Shown: positions 41,257 through 51,443, numbered from the stretch's first letter. The stretch is DNA of 64,000 nucleotides from an uncultured bacterium (GCA_947651225.1 CANSYK010000014.1:1-64000), one strand, 5' to 3'. Notes: generated by a model from the sequence alone, not told the origin. Translations and numbers: made by a program.

Positions 41257-42501
41257 TTATAGTGATGAACTATTTAAGTATTCTTTCTGGAATGGTGTTA
41301 ACTCATCAATCTCTTTTCCAAGGAAACGAAGTTTACGCTTTGCAACTTCCATATCCACTTCACGAGGCACAACAATCAGTTTTTCATTCAGTTTTCCTTC
41401 CGTTTCTACCAGATATTTTGCACTCAATGCCTGAATAGCAAAACTCATATCCATAATTTCAGCCGGATGTCCATCCCCAGCAGCCAGATTAACAAGGCGT
41501 CCCTCTGCCAGTATATAAATTCTCACACCATTTGGAAGCGTATAACCTACAATATTATTACGCATTTCCTCTGTTTTTGTCGCAACTTCACGCAGACGCT
41601 TCATATCAATTTCCACATCAAAATGACCTGCATTGCAAAGAATTGCCCCGTCCTTCATTTCCATAAAATCTTCTTCATCAATAACTCCGGCACAACCTGT
41701 CACGGTTACAAAAAAGTCGCCAAATTTTGCCGCTTCCTTCATCGGCATTACTTCAAACCCATCCATCACCGCTTCAATCGCCTTGATTGGATCAATCTCT
41801 GTTACAATAACACGGGCGCCCAATGCTTTTGCACGCATTGACACACCTTTTCCACACCAGCCATATCCGGCTACGACAACAATCTTTCCTGCCACAATCA
41901 AATTGGTCGTACGGTTAATTCCATCCCATACTGACTGACCAGTACCATAACGGTTATCAAAAAGATGCTTACAGTCTGCGTCATTTACCATGACCATCGG
42001 AAAAGCAAGCTGATCTGCCGCCGCCATTGCCTGAAGACGGATAATCCCTGTTGTCGTTTCCTCGCATCCGCCAATAACATATGGAAGCTGATCTTTTTTT
42101 GTCGTATGAAGCATATGAACCAAATCACCACCGTCATCAATAATAATGTTTGCCTGATGGGAAAGTGTCTCTGCAATGTGTGCCTCATATTCTTCATCTG
42201 TAGAACCATGCCACGCAAAAACATTTAAACCTGCCTCTACCAGTGCAGCCGCTACATCATCCTGTGTAGAAAGCGGATTGCTTCCTGTAATGTACATCTC
42301 GGCACCGCCTGCTGCTAACACCTTGCAAAGATATGCTGTCTTTGCTTCCAGATGAATTGACAACGCAATCTTTTTGCCGGCAAAAGGCTTCTCTTTTGAA
42401 AAATCTTCCTCTAAACTCCGAAGAAGCGGACAGTTCCTGCGCACCCATTCAATTTTATGCGCACCAGATGGTGCTAAACTAATATCTCTGATCTGACTCA
42501 T
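41257..42501 (-). CDS. ahcY: Adenosylhomocysteinase (S-adenosylhomocysteine hydrolase)
   Basis: 414 aa. Motifs: LSIHLEAKTAYLCKVLAAGGAEMYITGSNPLSTQDDVAAAL, EETTTGIIRLQAM, YGTGQSVWDGINRTTN, NAD site VVAGYGWCGKGVSMRAKALGARVIVTEIDP, and GDGHPAEIMDMSFAIQALSA. Splits SAH into adenosine and homocysteine, recycling methyl carriers. Strong GGAGG site. Its ~190-nt upstream region holds no riboswitch I recognise. Confidence 0.95.
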   Translation of the reverse strand: MSQIRDISLAPSGAHKIEWVRRNCPLLRSLEEDFSKEKPFAGKKIALSIHLEAKTAYLCKVLAAGGAEMYITGSNPLSTQDDVAAALVEAGLNVFAWHGSTDEEYEAHIAETLSHQANIIIDDGGDLVHMLHTTKKDQLPYVIGGCEETTTGIIRLQAMAAADQLAFPMVMVNDADCKHLFDNRYGTGQSVWDGINRTTNLIVAGKIVVVAGYGWCGKGVSMRAKALGARVIVTEIDPIKAIEAVMDGFEVMPMKEAAKFGDFFVTVTGCAGVIDEEDFMEMKDGAILCNAGHFDVEIDMKRLREVATKTEEMRNNIVGYTLPNGVRIYILAEGRLVNLAAGDGHPAEIMDMSFAIQALSAKYLVETEGKLNEKLIVVPREVDMEVAKRKLRFLGKEIDELTPFQKEYLNSSSL

Positions 42502-42696
42502 ACTAATCCTCCATTTCTTAATTCATTTACAGTTTTCTACTGTTAGTCTCTTAACGGCGGCCTTTGATATAATTATCGGTCATTTTCTTTTTCATTAGAC
42601 GGCAAAAAAACACCACCTTTCATTTTCCCGATAATTGTGCCTGCCTATTATTATAACGAATATACCAAAAAGTGTAAATCCTTATCCCAAGAATCT

Positions 42697-44388
42697 TTAA
42701 AACAATTGTATAAGAGAACTAAAATCAATTCCCAATGTATCCTGCACCTTCTGCAAAAGCTGCAATACATCCCATTCCGACTGATATGCACTCATCGCAT
42801 CAGAATCAGAAGTTTCATATACTTTATCACTTTCAGATGGCATAGCCGATTCAACCTCTGCACCACTTTCCATTTTCACATCAATGGCAGCAACTGTTTC
42901 CTGTCCGGCAAGAACGGTGACAACACCTGTTGCTTCTTCCTGATTTCCTTCTGCCTCAACCCTTAAAGAATAGTTTGCAAGTTCAGCCCGGGCTTCGGTA
43001 GAATATGTAATGGCTCCACTAACTTCTCCATCTTTCAGATTGGAAACATCATAATCCTCTACCGTAACCTTTAATACATTCTTTGTCAGTTCCAGGGTGT
43101 CATCATTTGACGGAATTGCTGCATCAAGCGAAAAATCCCCATTGATAATGCCATCATTTTCCGTTCCTTTTCCATGAAGATGAAAAATCTCTTTTCCCTG
43201 TGATTCGATAACTGCTTCCAAACCAAAGTTTTCTCCATCTCCTGGATCTGCCATGCGGATTACAACTTCTTCGTCGTCCTCCTTAAGCGTGATCTTGCGC
43301 CCAATAATCTTATCATCACTGCCCACTTGTACTTCCATTACCATAGAAAAATCTGTCGCATCCACCCCTTCTTCAAGCTCTTCTATCGTCTCGGCAATTT
43401 CCTCTTCATATTCCTTACTTGCCTCTTCATCAATATTTTCTATAATCCCCTTAATCTCACTATCTCCTTTTAACTGTTTTAAAAAATCGCCAGCCAGAGA
43501 AACTGCCTCTTCTCCCTTCATTGTAACAGTATATAAATCTGCTTTACAGGATACGCCTTCTGCCGCACATTCTACCTTTTCTTCTGCCTTTTTGACATTT
43601 TTAGCATTTTTAATCACTAAGTCTGTATAACGTGTATATATCTTTTTTAAATCCTCCGAAGCAGGTATCACTTTTCCAAAGCCTGCAAAAGAGTACAACT
43701 CATTTGCTTCTAAATCCTCCATAGAAGTATGCAGATACGATTCTGACAACTCTGGAATCTGCACATAAGAGTCTTTTGTGTCCAGGTCATAATGTGACTT
43801 CAATGTAACAAGCCCTTCCCCATTTCCACCTGCTTTTATAATAGAAGAATACACATTTTTCTCCTTTTTTACAGCCACATCCATCTCTATATTGTCCAGC
43901 TTGGAAAGATTCACGCCATACAGAGTTGCCAGTGACTTTACAGAATCAGAAAGCGTCAGCTTCATATTAATCTTTTTATTAACAGATTCTTTTGCGAAGC
44001 TGCCATATACACGGTCAAAATATCCTCCCAGCTTTTCTGCCTGCTCATCTCTGTTTTTTATCTCTATCTGCTGATAATATTCTGCATCAGACATATTAGA
44101 TTTTTTAAAGACAGCCGCCGCAGCGACGCCTACTGCAAGAATACAGACAACAACTAAGGCAATTACAATTTTATTGCTAAAAAATCCTTTCTTTTTACCT
44201 GAATCCTGCCCACTACCCGTCATCTGGCCGACACTCTGCCCTGCTGCTGGCTGCGTTACGCTGCCAGTTTGTCCTGTATTCACAGGTTTTACTGTATTTC
44301 CAGACTGTTCTGCATTTACTGGCTGTCCACATACCGCACAGAACTTTTCTCCCTCATTCCATTCTGCGCCACAATTACTACATTTCAT
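42697..44388 (-). CDS. Zinc-ribbon membrane-anchored protein of unknown function
   Basis: 563 aa. N-terminal zinc ribbon (CSNCGAEWNEGEKFCAVCGQ), a Gly/Gln/Thr-rich linker, one membrane helix near residues 74-94 (IVIALVVVCILAVGVAAAAVF), then ~460 extracytoplasmic residues, acidic and beta-rich (YVQIPELSESYLHTSMEDLE; EDDEEVVIRMADPGDG). Lachnospiraceae and relatives encode many such zinc-ribbon plus large outer-domain proteins of unknown function. AAGGAGG site before ATG 44388. Divergent from the ABC exporter genes. Confidence 0.8.
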   Translation of the reverse strand: MKCSNCGAEWNEGEKFCAVCGQPVNAEQSGNTVKPVNTGQTGSVTQPAAGQSVGQMTGSGQDSGKKKGFFSNKIVIALVVVCILAVGVAAAAVFKKSNMSDAEYYQQIEIKNRDEQAEKLGGYFDRVYGSFAKESVNKKINMKLTLSDSVKSLATLYGVNLSKLDNIEMDVAVKKEKNVYSSIIKAGGNGEGLVTLKSHYDLDTKDSYVQIPELSESYLHTSMEDLEANELYSFAGFGKVIPASEDLKKIYTRYTDLVIKNAKNVKKAEEKVECAAEGVSCKADLYTVTMKGEEAVSLAGDFLKQLKGDSEIKGIIENIDEEASKEYEEEIAETIEELEEGVDATDFSMVMEVQVGSDDKIIGRKITLKEDDEEVVIRMADPGDGENFGLEAVIESQGKEIFHLHGKGTENDGIINGDFSLDAAIPSNDDTLELTKNVLKVTVEDYDVSNLKDGEVSGAITYSTEARAELANYSLRVEAEGNQEEATGVVTVLAGQETVAAIDVKMESGAEVESAMPSESDKVYETSDSDAMSAYQSEWDVLQLLQKVQDTLGIDFSSLIQLF

Positions 44389-44583
44389 ATCATATCCTCC
44401 TTCTGATTTATATTACCGCTTTCGCTTTCCATAATATACGATATTTTACATAAGGTCAATAACCCAAATCATGCCATATATTGTGTACCCTTGCAAAATG
44501 TGATACACTTGTATCTGAATAATCTATAAATAGCAATCTACATTTTAGACATAACAATACTCTGACAGAAAGGAAGTCTTTTT

Positions 44584-45312
44584 ATGGAACAGACTACTGC
44601 CGAAAAGGGCTTTACCCTTACCATACAACATCTGAAAAAAAGTTTCCGGCATGGAAAAAAGAAAGTGCTGACTAATATCTGCCTGGAAGTTAAAAGCGGC
44701 GAATGTATTGGAATTCTTGGCGCCAACGGCTGCGGTAAATCTACACTTCTTTCTATTCTCGCAGGAATTCAGCCGGCAGACTCCGGTTCCATTCAACTGA
44801 ATAACACGAACCTCTTAAAAAAAGGATATCCTTCCCTGATTGGTTATGTTCCCCAGGAATGTCCACTAATGGAAGAGCTAAATGCCTATGACAACCTGAA
44901 ACTGTGGTATTGTGACAGTCCGCTTTCTTTACAGGCTGAACTGGAACAGGGTTTTCTCGCCATGCTTGGAATCCCTGACTTTTTAAAAGTTCCTGTGAAA
45001 AATATGTCTGGTGGTATGAAAAAAAGACTAAGCATTGGCTGTGCTGTGGCAGAAAATCCTCGTATCCTTCTCCTTGACGAGCCGGGAGCCGCTTTGGATT
45101 TAATCTGCAAGGAACGAATTGAAGTCTACCTGAAAAATTTTAAGAAACAGGGTAATACCATTCTTCTTGCCACACATGAAGAACGTGAAATCAATCTGTG
45201 CGACCATCTGTTTCTTTTAAAAAATGGAACATTAGAGCCATTCTGTTATGATGGAAATATTCATACACTTGCCGGAAAGCTGGCACAGACTGAAGGGAGC
45301 TGTTCATTATGA
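44584..45312 (+). CDS. ABC transporter ATP-binding protein
   Basis: 242 aa: Walker A GANGCGKST, Q-loop YVPQECPLM, signature MSGGMKKRLSIG, Walker B ILLLDEPGAALD and switch His ATHEE. Resembles the ABC-2 exporter ATPases used for drugs, peptides or polysaccharides. Its stop overlaps the next gene start by 4 nt. Confidence 0.92.
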   Translation: MEQTTAEKGFTLTIQHLKKSFRHGKKKVLTNICLEVKSGECIGILGANGCGKSTLLSILAGIQPADSGSIQLNNTNLLKKGYPSLIGYVPQECPLMEELNAYDNLKLWYCDSPLSLQAELEQGFLAMLGIPDFLKVPVKNMSGGMKKRLSIGCAVAENPRILLLDEPGAALDLICKERIEVYLKNFKKQGNTILLATHEEREINLCDHLFLLKNGTLEPFCYDGNIHTLAGKLAQTEGSCSL

Positions 45313-46541
45313 AAGTCTGGAAACAATATATTATTCTGGAAACCAAACGTATGATAAAAGGGCTTCCTGCTATCTGCTTTGGAAGCCTGTTTCTAATTGT
45401 TTTACTGGCTGGTATTTTCACCCTTTTTCAGGTAAACAGCAAACATACGGAAAAAAATAACCCGGTAGAAATCGGCGTTGTGGCAAAAAAGGGGGAACCC
45501 TTTGTTGACTGGATGATTACTACTATCAGCAATATCGAAAATACGCAGTACACCTGCCACTTTCAGCGTTTAAACGAAAAAAAAGCTGACCATGAACTGA
45601 AATCCGGCAAAACGGATATTGTATTTCTCATTCCCGAAAATTATATTGCTTCTATAATAAAAGGGGAGAATAAACATCTGACCATCCGTTTTGGAAGCAG
45701 CCAGTCAACTATTGTAAGTTTCCTGTTCCGTGAGCTTTCCCATGCCGCTTCTTCTTTTATACTGGATACAGAGGCAGGAATATATACTATGCAGGAATAT
45801 TATAAGCAGCACAACCTCCCCAACCGGGCAGATGATGAATTTGACTTAAACCTTAAATATGTCAAAGAAATTATTTCCTTAGATAAGGGAATGGAAGCAG
45901 AAGAAATCGAAACGGAAACCTCCAGACCTCTTATACAACAATATCTGATTTCTGCTTTTGTGCTCCTTCTCTTTTTCTGGGGTCTGACCTGCAGCCGAAT
46001 GCTTACTCCACAAAGTAAGGCTTTTCAGAATAAGCTTACCCAAAAGGGTATTGGTTTTGCCAAACAGATTTTCGCAAGAGGACTTGCCTTTTTTACAGTT
46101 TCACTTGCCAATTACCTGTTCCTGTTTGTCCTTGCAGGCATTGTAATGAGTGTATTTTCCCTTCGTGTTCCGGGTACTCTCTGTGCCAGCATTCATGAAT
46201 TATGGCAATTTGCCTTCCGGTGCATCCCTGTTTTGCTGTTAAGCACCGCTTTTATCCAGCTTGCCTATGAAATAACAAACGATTCTTTAGGTGGTATTCT
46301 TTTCCTGTTTTTTTCCATACTGGCCATGGGACTGTGTTCCGGCTGCTTTTATCCCCGCAGTTACCTTCCCCATGCCCTGCAATCGGTTAGTGTGCTGCTG
46401 CCTGTCTGGCAGGCATGCCGTTATGGGTTTTCTGCCTTAGAAGGCTCCTTTCACAGTGCAGCATTCCTTTACCTGATTGCCTGCCCTGCGATTTGCTTTT
46501 TACTTATGACTTTACGCTGCCATTATTCACAAACCCACTAA
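45309..46541 (+). CDS. ABC-2 type permease
   Basis: 410 aa: an N-terminal helix (GLPAICFGSLFLIVLLAGIF), a large outer domain of about 170 residues, then five to six C-terminal helices (YLISAFVLLLFFWGLTC; LANYLFLFVLAGIVMSVF; LGGILFLFFSILAMGLCSGCF), the usual ABC-2/YhgE-like plan. Translationally coupled to the ATPase gene. Substrate unknown. Confidence 0.85.
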   Translation: MKVWKQYIILETKRMIKGLPAICFGSLFLIVLLAGIFTLFQVNSKHTEKNNPVEIGVVAKKGEPFVDWMITTISNIENTQYTCHFQRLNEKKADHELKSGKTDIVFLIPENYIASIIKGENKHLTIRFGSSQSTIVSFLFRELSHAASSFILDTEAGIYTMQEYYKQHNLPNRADDEFDLNLKYVKEIISLDKGMEAEEIETETSRPLIQQYLISAFVLLLFFWGLTCSRMLTPQSKAFQNKLTQKGIGFAKQIFARGLAFFTVSLANYLFLFVLAGIVMSVFSLRVPGTLCASIHELWQFAFRCIPVLLLSTAFIQLAYEITNDSLGGILFLFFSILAMGLCSGCFYPRSYLPHALQSVSVLLPVWQACRYGFSALEGSFHSAAFLYLIACPAICFLLMTLRCHYSQTH

Positions 46542-46549
46542 ATTGTGTT

Positions 46550-46590
46550 TAGAGTGTGCTTGAAAGTTGCTTTCTGCAAGATGTGCTTCA
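46550..46590 (+). repeat. Repeat family B, degenerate end
   Basis: TAGAGTGTGCTTGAAAGTTGCTTTCTGCAAGATG, a diverged family B end in the spacer between the two permease genes. Confidence 0.5.
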
Positions 46591-46663
46591 CAGGAATAAA
46601 TTCATTGTCAGTTCTTTCTCATATATTTATTTGCGCCGCAAAAAATGCGGCATGGAGGGTATT

Positions 46664-47806
46664 ATGAAACAATTTACAGTCTGCTTTGCTATTTACTGCA
46701 AACGGTTAATGAAAAAAACGCTCTTTCTTTTTACGCTTTTGCTGCTGCCGATATCTGTACTCCTTTTACAGAACTGCCAGACGAAAACAGATGCCGTGGT
46801 ACGTGTCGCTCTTTATGCGCCAGACAAAGCTTCTGACCATATAACAGAAAAACTTTTCCAGGAAATGATATCACTTTCTAATACCGCTGTGTCTTTTTAT
46901 GAAACTTCCACTGAAAAAAAACTGCGTCAGGATATCACAGATGGAACGGCATCCTGTGGCTATATTTTTCCAAAACATCTGGAAAAAAGATTAAAAGAAT
47001 ATGCAGAAAAGAAAGAGCCTTATATTACGGCAGTTCGTGCGGAAGACGATGTACGTACAAGAATAGTGGATGAAATCGTACTAAGCAGGATTTACCGTCC
47101 TATTTCCTATCATATTCTGGCTTCTTTTCTGGAACAAAAAACCAAAAGTGCGCCGGATTCCGAGGAGCTATCCAAAACCTTCCTGAAATACAGCAGTGAT
47201 GAACTCCTGTTCCAGTTTGAATACGCCAATGGAGATACCAATACCTTTTTAAATGATTCACAGGCAAACTATATGCTGATGCCAATACGAGGTGTCACTT
47301 CCATCATGGTGCTATTATCCTGTATGGCCGGAGGAATCCTCTGGTATTCTGATACCGGAAATGCTCTTTTTTTAATGAATCACAAAAAAAGGCAGCTCTG
47401 CAGTTTTCTCTCCCTGCTGCTCCCTGGTCTTTTTGCGTCCCTGACAGGACTTTTTACTATAAAAATTACTGGTATTTTAGAAAACCCCGTCGCCGAACTG
47501 CTATCCATGCTGTTCTTTTTATGTGCCAGCCTGTCACTCGTTCATTTCCTGCGCACTTTTTTACCAAAAAAGGAGCTTTTTCTTGCCTCCATACCAGTTC
47601 TTACCATCGCCTCGCTTTTGCTCTGCCCAATTTTTATCAGCCTACAGACGATCGCCCCTGCTCTTTCTTCCTTTAGCTGTATTTTTCCATCAACATGGTA
47701 TCTTTCTTCCCTGCATAATCCAAAGGATCTTCTCTATCTCTTTCTCTACTCCTGCTGCCTTTTTTCTGTTGCTTTTTGCTATAAAAAAGTTTTGAAGTTC
47801 CTCTAA
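46664..47806 (+). CDS. ABC-2 type permease, second subunit
   Basis: 380 aa from ATG 46664 (GGAGGG 5 nt upstream). Same plan as the previous gene: N-terminal helix (TLFLFTLLLLPISVLLLQNC), outer domain (residues ~35-230), then six helices (ITSIMVLLSCMAGGILWYS to YLFLYSCCLFSVAFCY). The two permeases likely form a heterodimer with the ATPase. Confidence 0.82.
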   Translation: MKQFTVCFAIYCKRLMKKTLFLFTLLLLPISVLLLQNCQTKTDAVVRVALYAPDKASDHITEKLFQEMISLSNTAVSFYETSTEKKLRQDITDGTASCGYIFPKHLEKRLKEYAEKKEPYITAVRAEDDVRTRIVDEIVLSRIYRPISYHILASFLEQKTKSAPDSEELSKTFLKYSSDELLFQFEYANGDTNTFLNDSQANYMLMPIRGVTSIMVLLSCMAGGILWYSDTGNALFLMNHKKRQLCSFLSLLLPGLFASLTGLFTIKITGILENPVAELLSMLFFLCASLSLVHFLRTFLPKKELFLASIPVLTIASLLLCPIFISLQTIAPALSSFSCIFPSTWYLSSLHNPKDLLYLFLYSCCLFSVAFCYKKVLKFL

Positions 47807-47836
47807 CACACAAAGCCCCATGTTATCTTCCTATGC

Positions 47837-48604
47837 TTATTTTGAGCAATTATCTAACGCAAAAGGATATTCAATCTGTAGCAGGCGCAGCCCCTTTGCG
47901 GGAGCAGTTGGTCCCGCCTGTGCCCTGTCACAGGAAGCGATAATATATTCCACATCTTCTGGTAAAATTGCCCCCTTTCCCACCTCAAGTAAAGTCCCCA
48001 CAAGAATTCTGACCATATTATACAAAAAACCATTCCCCTGAACCCGTATGCGTATTTTCTCTTCAATATCATCCTTTACAACCTCCAGTGAATAAATCGT
48101 CCGCACGGTTGACTGCACCTGTGCTCCCGCCGAACAAAAAGCAGCAAAATCGTGCTCTCCCAAGAATGCTTCCGCTGCCTTCTGCATTTTTTTTAAATCC
48201 AATGTACCATAATAAAAATATGCTGTATTCCGATATTCTGGCAGCGGAAAAGCTCTGTTTACAATGGTATATTCATATGTCTTTTTACAATCACAGTGTC
48301 TTGGATGAAAGAAATCAAAAACCTGCAACGACTTTTGTATTACAATATCCTCTGGTAAACGTTGATTTAACGCATAGGAAAACTTCTCTGCCGGAATCCG
48401 TGACTCTGTATCAAATACTGCCACATTTCCTAACGCATGCACCCCTGCATCTGTCCGGCTTGCCCCAATCACCTGAATTGCTTCACCAGTCAGGCTGCAA
48501 ATCGCTTTATTTAACATTCCCTCTATTGTAGCAGCCGAAGGCTGGATCTGCCAGCCATGATAATTTGTCCCGTCATACGACACAATAAGCATTACCCGTT
48601 TCAT
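47837..48604 (-). CDS. truA: tRNA pseudouridine synthase A
   Basis: 255 aa: IVSYDGTNYHGWQIQPSAATIEGML, catalytic Asp in GASRTDAGVHALGNVAVF, RHCDCKKTYEYTI, GEHDFAAFCSAGAQ, VQGNGFLYNMVRILVGTLLEVGKG. Makes pseudouridine at 38-40 in tRNA anticodon stems. Last gene of the ecfA1-ecfA2-ecfT-truA order common in Firmicutes. Confidence 0.96.
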   Translation of the reverse strand: MKRVMLIVSYDGTNYHGWQIQPSAATIEGMLNKAICSLTGEAIQVIGASRTDAGVHALGNVAVFDTESRIPAEKFSYALNQRLPEDIVIQKSLQVFDFFHPRHCDCKKTYEYTIVNRAFPLPEYRNTAYFYYGTLDLKKMQKAAEAFLGEHDFAAFCSAGAQVQSTVRTIYSLEVVKDDIEEKIRIRVQGNGFLYNMVRILVGTLLEVGKGAILPEDVEYIIASCDRAQAGPTAPAKGLRLLQIEYPFALDNCSK

Positions 48605-48651
48605 TCTCGTCCCCGTCTTTCTTAATTTTTGATGCTCTTTTCAAACATGCT

Positions 48652-49461
48652 CTAAAGCATAGGCAGATAGGTCACAGCACTGTACAGCAATACACAATAG
48701 GCAATGCAGATAAAATATGCCGCAAAATCTCTTCCCTGATACCGCAAAGGATGCATTTTCGTACGCCCATCTCCCCCATGATAACATCTTGCATCCATTG
48801 CCAGAGCCAAATCATTCGCCCGGCGGATTGCCGATACAAAAAGGGGCACCAGAATCGGCAGCATATTCCGAAGACGTTGCAAAACACTTCCTGACTCAAA
48901 ATCAGCTCCTCTTGCCATCTGTGCTTTCATAATCCTGTCCGTTTCCTCGACCAGAATCGGAATAAAACGCAGCGCAATCGACATCATCATTGCAATTTCA
49001 TGTACTGGAACATGAAGATGGCGAAGCGGTCTCAAAAGCTTCTCTAAAGCATCTGTCAATTGGTTTGGTGTTGTCGTCAGCGTCATAAGAGAAGAACCCA
49101 GTACCAGAAAAATAAGGCGAAACGCCATAAAAACAGATTTTCGCAGCCCTTCCCATGTCAATTGGATTGCTCCAAATCGAAAAAAAACCGTTCCTGGTGT
49201 CCAGAACAGGTTTAATACCGCCGTAAACACCAACATAAAAAAAATGGGTTTAAGTCCCCTGACAATATAGGAAAACGGTACCTTAGACAAAACCATTACC
49301 GCAAAGAAACACCCAACTGCCACAACATAGCCCCAGAAATTATGGAACAAAAATAGGGATACAATATATAGCAACGTCCCTGTCACTTTTACCCTTGGAT
49401 CTAATCGGTGAATGACAGAATCCGCCACATAATATTGTCCGATTGTAATATTTCGAATCAT
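48652..49461 (-). CDS. ecfT: Energy-coupling factor transporter transmembrane protein EcfT
   Basis: 269 aa: IGQYYVADSVIHRLDPRVKVTGTLLYIV start, five to six helices, and cytoplasmic coupling helices with the Ala-Arg-Gly motif (QMARGADFE) and AMDARCYHG. Joins EcfA1/EcfA2 with various vitamin-binding S subunits. Its TAG stop lies in a family B end (TAGAGCATGTTTGAAAA), about 48 bp before truA. Confidence 0.95.
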   Translation of the reverse strand: MIRNITIGQYYVADSVIHRLDPRVKVTGTLLYIVSLFLFHNFWGYVVAVGCFFAVMVLSKVPFSYIVRGLKPIFFMLVFTAVLNLFWTPGTVFFRFGAIQLTWEGLRKSVFMAFRLIFLVLGSSLMTLTTTPNQLTDALEKLLRPLRHLHVPVHEIAMMMSIALRFIPILVEETDRIMKAQMARGADFESGSVLQRLRNMLPILVPLFVSAIRRANDLALAMDARCYHGGDGRTKMHPLRYQGRDFAAYFICIAYCVLLYSAVTYLPML

Positions 49462-49489
49462 ATAATACCTCTATCGCTTCTTTCCCTGC

Positions 49490-49508
49490 AATTTTCAAAC
49501 ACGTTTTA
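49490..49508 (-). repeat. Repeat family B end overlapping the ecfA2 stop
   Basis: Minus strand TAAAACGTGTTTGAAAAT codes the last residues (KRV) and the TGA stop of ecfA2. Confidence 0.6.
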
Positions 49509-50346
49509 GCCATTTTAAAATTTCCGAAACACTCTCCTGAACAGTCAGACAGTCCTCTTTTACTCCTGCCCCCTGCGCTGCAAGGCAATGCATCAAACTT
49601 GTCGCCTGCGGAACGCCAAGCCCAATTTGCTTTAGCTCCTTTTCATAGCGGAACACCTTGCGTGGCTCTCCATCTAACACAACCTCGCCTTGATTCATCA
49701 CAATTACACGACTGGCATATTCCGCCACATCTTCCATACTGTGCGAAACCATGATAATCGTAATCTTACGCTCACTATGCAGCTTTTTTAGCAAATCAAA
49801 TATTTCTTTTCGCCCTGCCGGGTCAAGCCCTGCCATCGGTTCGTCCAAAACAAGGATTTCTGGCTCCACCGCAAGCACTCCCGCAATTGCCACACGTCTT
49901 TTCTGCCCTCCAGACAGAGCCAAAGGCGAAACGTCAAACAGTTCCTCCCCAATTCCAACATCCTTTAAAGCTCCAAAAGTGCTTAATTCAGCCTTAAGCG
50001 GCTCCCATTCCATGTTGTTTGGGCCAAATGCTACGTCCTTTACCACCGTTGCTTCAAAAAGCTGATGCTCTGGATATTGAAAAACAAGTCCCACCTTACT
50101 CCGCAGCATCTTCATCGAAAAATCCTTATCATATATATTTTTCCCATGAAAAAGAATCTCTCCACTGTCTGCCTTTTCCAGACCATTCAAAAGCTGTATC
50201 AGTGTTGACTTTCCAGAACCAGTGTGTCCTACAATTGCAGTAAATTCATTTTTATGAATTTCCAGATTAATATTCTTTAATGCCTGTTTTTCCTCGCTGC
50301 TGCCCTTCCCATATGTATAGTTTACATTCCGTAGTAAAATTGACAT
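49495..50346 (-). CDS. ecfA2: Energy-coupling factor ATP-binding protein EcfA2
   Basis: 283 aa: Walker A GHTGSGKST, Q-loop FQYPEHQLFEATV (typical of EcfA2), signature LSGGQKRRVAIAG, Walker B ILVLDEPMAGLDPAG, switch VSHSMED. C-terminal helical tail (LTVQESVSEILKWLKRV). Starts 4 nt downstream of the ecfA1 stop. Confidence 0.95.
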   Translation of the reverse strand: MSILLRNVNYTYGKGSSEEKQALKNINLEIHKNEFTAIVGHTGSGKSTLIQLLNGLEKADSGEILFHGKNIYDKDFSMKMLRSKVGLVFQYPEHQLFEATVVKDVAFGPNNMEWEPLKAELSTFGALKDVGIGEELFDVSPLALSGGQKRRVAIAGVLAVEPEILVLDEPMAGLDPAGRKEIFDLLKKLHSERKITIIMVSHSMEDVAEYASRVIVMNQGEVVLDGEPRKVFRYEKELKQIGLGVPQATSLMHCLAAQGAGVKEDCLTVQESVSEILKWLKRV

Positions 50347-50350
50347 TAAC

Positions 50351-51235
50351 TCACCCCTTAAAACCTGACTTTAACCGCAACAATTCCTCTGCCAGCCTTT
50401 CTACACTATAAATTTCATTTGTTATCGAAACTCCTGCCCTGCAAAGCTCCTGCACAATCTGTGTAATCTGCGGAGCCTCAAGACGGCACTCCTTTAACGT
50501 CCCTACATTTTGAAATACCTCACCAGGCGTCCCAGAGCATGCTACCGTTCCCTGTTTCATAACATATACATAATCTGCCTGTGTTACCTCTTCCATATAG
50601 TGGGTAATCAAAACCACCGTAATATGCTCCTTTTGATTCAGCCTTTTTATTGTATCTAATACACTTTTCCGCCCAACAGGGTCTAACATTGCCGTAGCTT
50701 CATCTAATATAATGCACTTTGGGCGCATTGCCATAACCCCCGCAATTGCCACACGCTGTTTCTGCCCACCCGATAGATGATTCGGAGAATGCCTGCGATA
50801 AGAATACATCCCTGTCTCTTTTAAACTCTCCTCAACCCTTAATAAAATCTCATCGGTCGGAACTCCCACATTTTCCAAGCCAAACCCAACATCCTCTTCT
50901 ACAATATTGGCAATAATCTGGTTGTCTGGATTTTGAAATACCATCCCGGCAGTCTGCCGGATGGCAAGTGTATTCTCACTGTCTGCCGTATCCATTCCAT
51001 CAATATATAACGTTCCCTCAGTTGGAAACAAAAGCCTGTTTAAGTGCTTTGCAAACGTAGATTTTCCAGAGCCATTTGCACCTAAGACCGCCACAAAACT
51101 CCCCTCCCTGATCTGGACATCCACACCATCAAGCGCACGGACAATCTCTGTCACATCACCATTCTCATCCCGCCGTGCATACTCATGTGCCAGATTTTCT
51201 GCTTCTATAATATATTTTTTTGCCTGTTCTTTCAT
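50351..51235 (-). CDS. ecfA1: Energy-coupling factor ATP-binding protein EcfA1
   Basis: 294 aa: Walker A GANGSGKST, Q-loop FQNPDNQIIANIVEEDVGFG (typical of EcfA1), signature LSGGQKQRVAIAG, Walker B CIILDEATAMLDPVG, switch ITHYMEE. First gene of the module; no riboswitch recognised in the ~200-nt upstream region. Confidence 0.95.
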   Translation of the reverse strand: MKEQAKKYIIEAENLAHEYARRDENGDVTEIVRALDGVDVQIREGSFVAVLGANGSGKSTFAKHLNRLLFPTEGTLYIDGMDTADSENTLAIRQTAGMVFQNPDNQIIANIVEEDVGFGLENVGVPTDEILLRVEESLKETGMYSYRRHSPNHLSGGQKQRVAIAGVMAMRPKCIILDEATAMLDPVGRKSVLDTIKRLNQKEHITVVLITHYMEEVTQADYVYVMKQGTVACSGTPGEVFQNVGTLKECRLEAPQITQIVQELCRAGVSITNEIYSVERLAEELLRLKSGFKG

Positions 51236-51377
51236 ACCACGCTCTTTTCCCGGAAACCTTGACCAATCAATAATTCCTCAATAATGATAACCATATGTAT
51301 CTCCAGCCACTGGGTATATTATATTTCCAAAAAATAATGCCGTCAATAGTTATAAGTTCAACTCTTTCTATTGAAAG

Positions 51378-51413
51378 AAAAAAAGCGCACCGTTTATTCT
51401 GGTACGCTTTTTC
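51378..51413 (-). terminator. Terminator of the PepSY gene
   Basis: Minus strand: AAAAAGCGTACC ... GGTGCGCTTTTTTTC, about 30 nt after the stop codon. Confidence 0.8.
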
Positions 51414-51443
51414 CTGCAAAGATGATATAAAAATTTGGAATTA

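Noticed and set aside
42502..42696. SAH or SAM riboswitch before ahcY
   Set aside because: No recognisable consensus core; only short AT-rich dyads.
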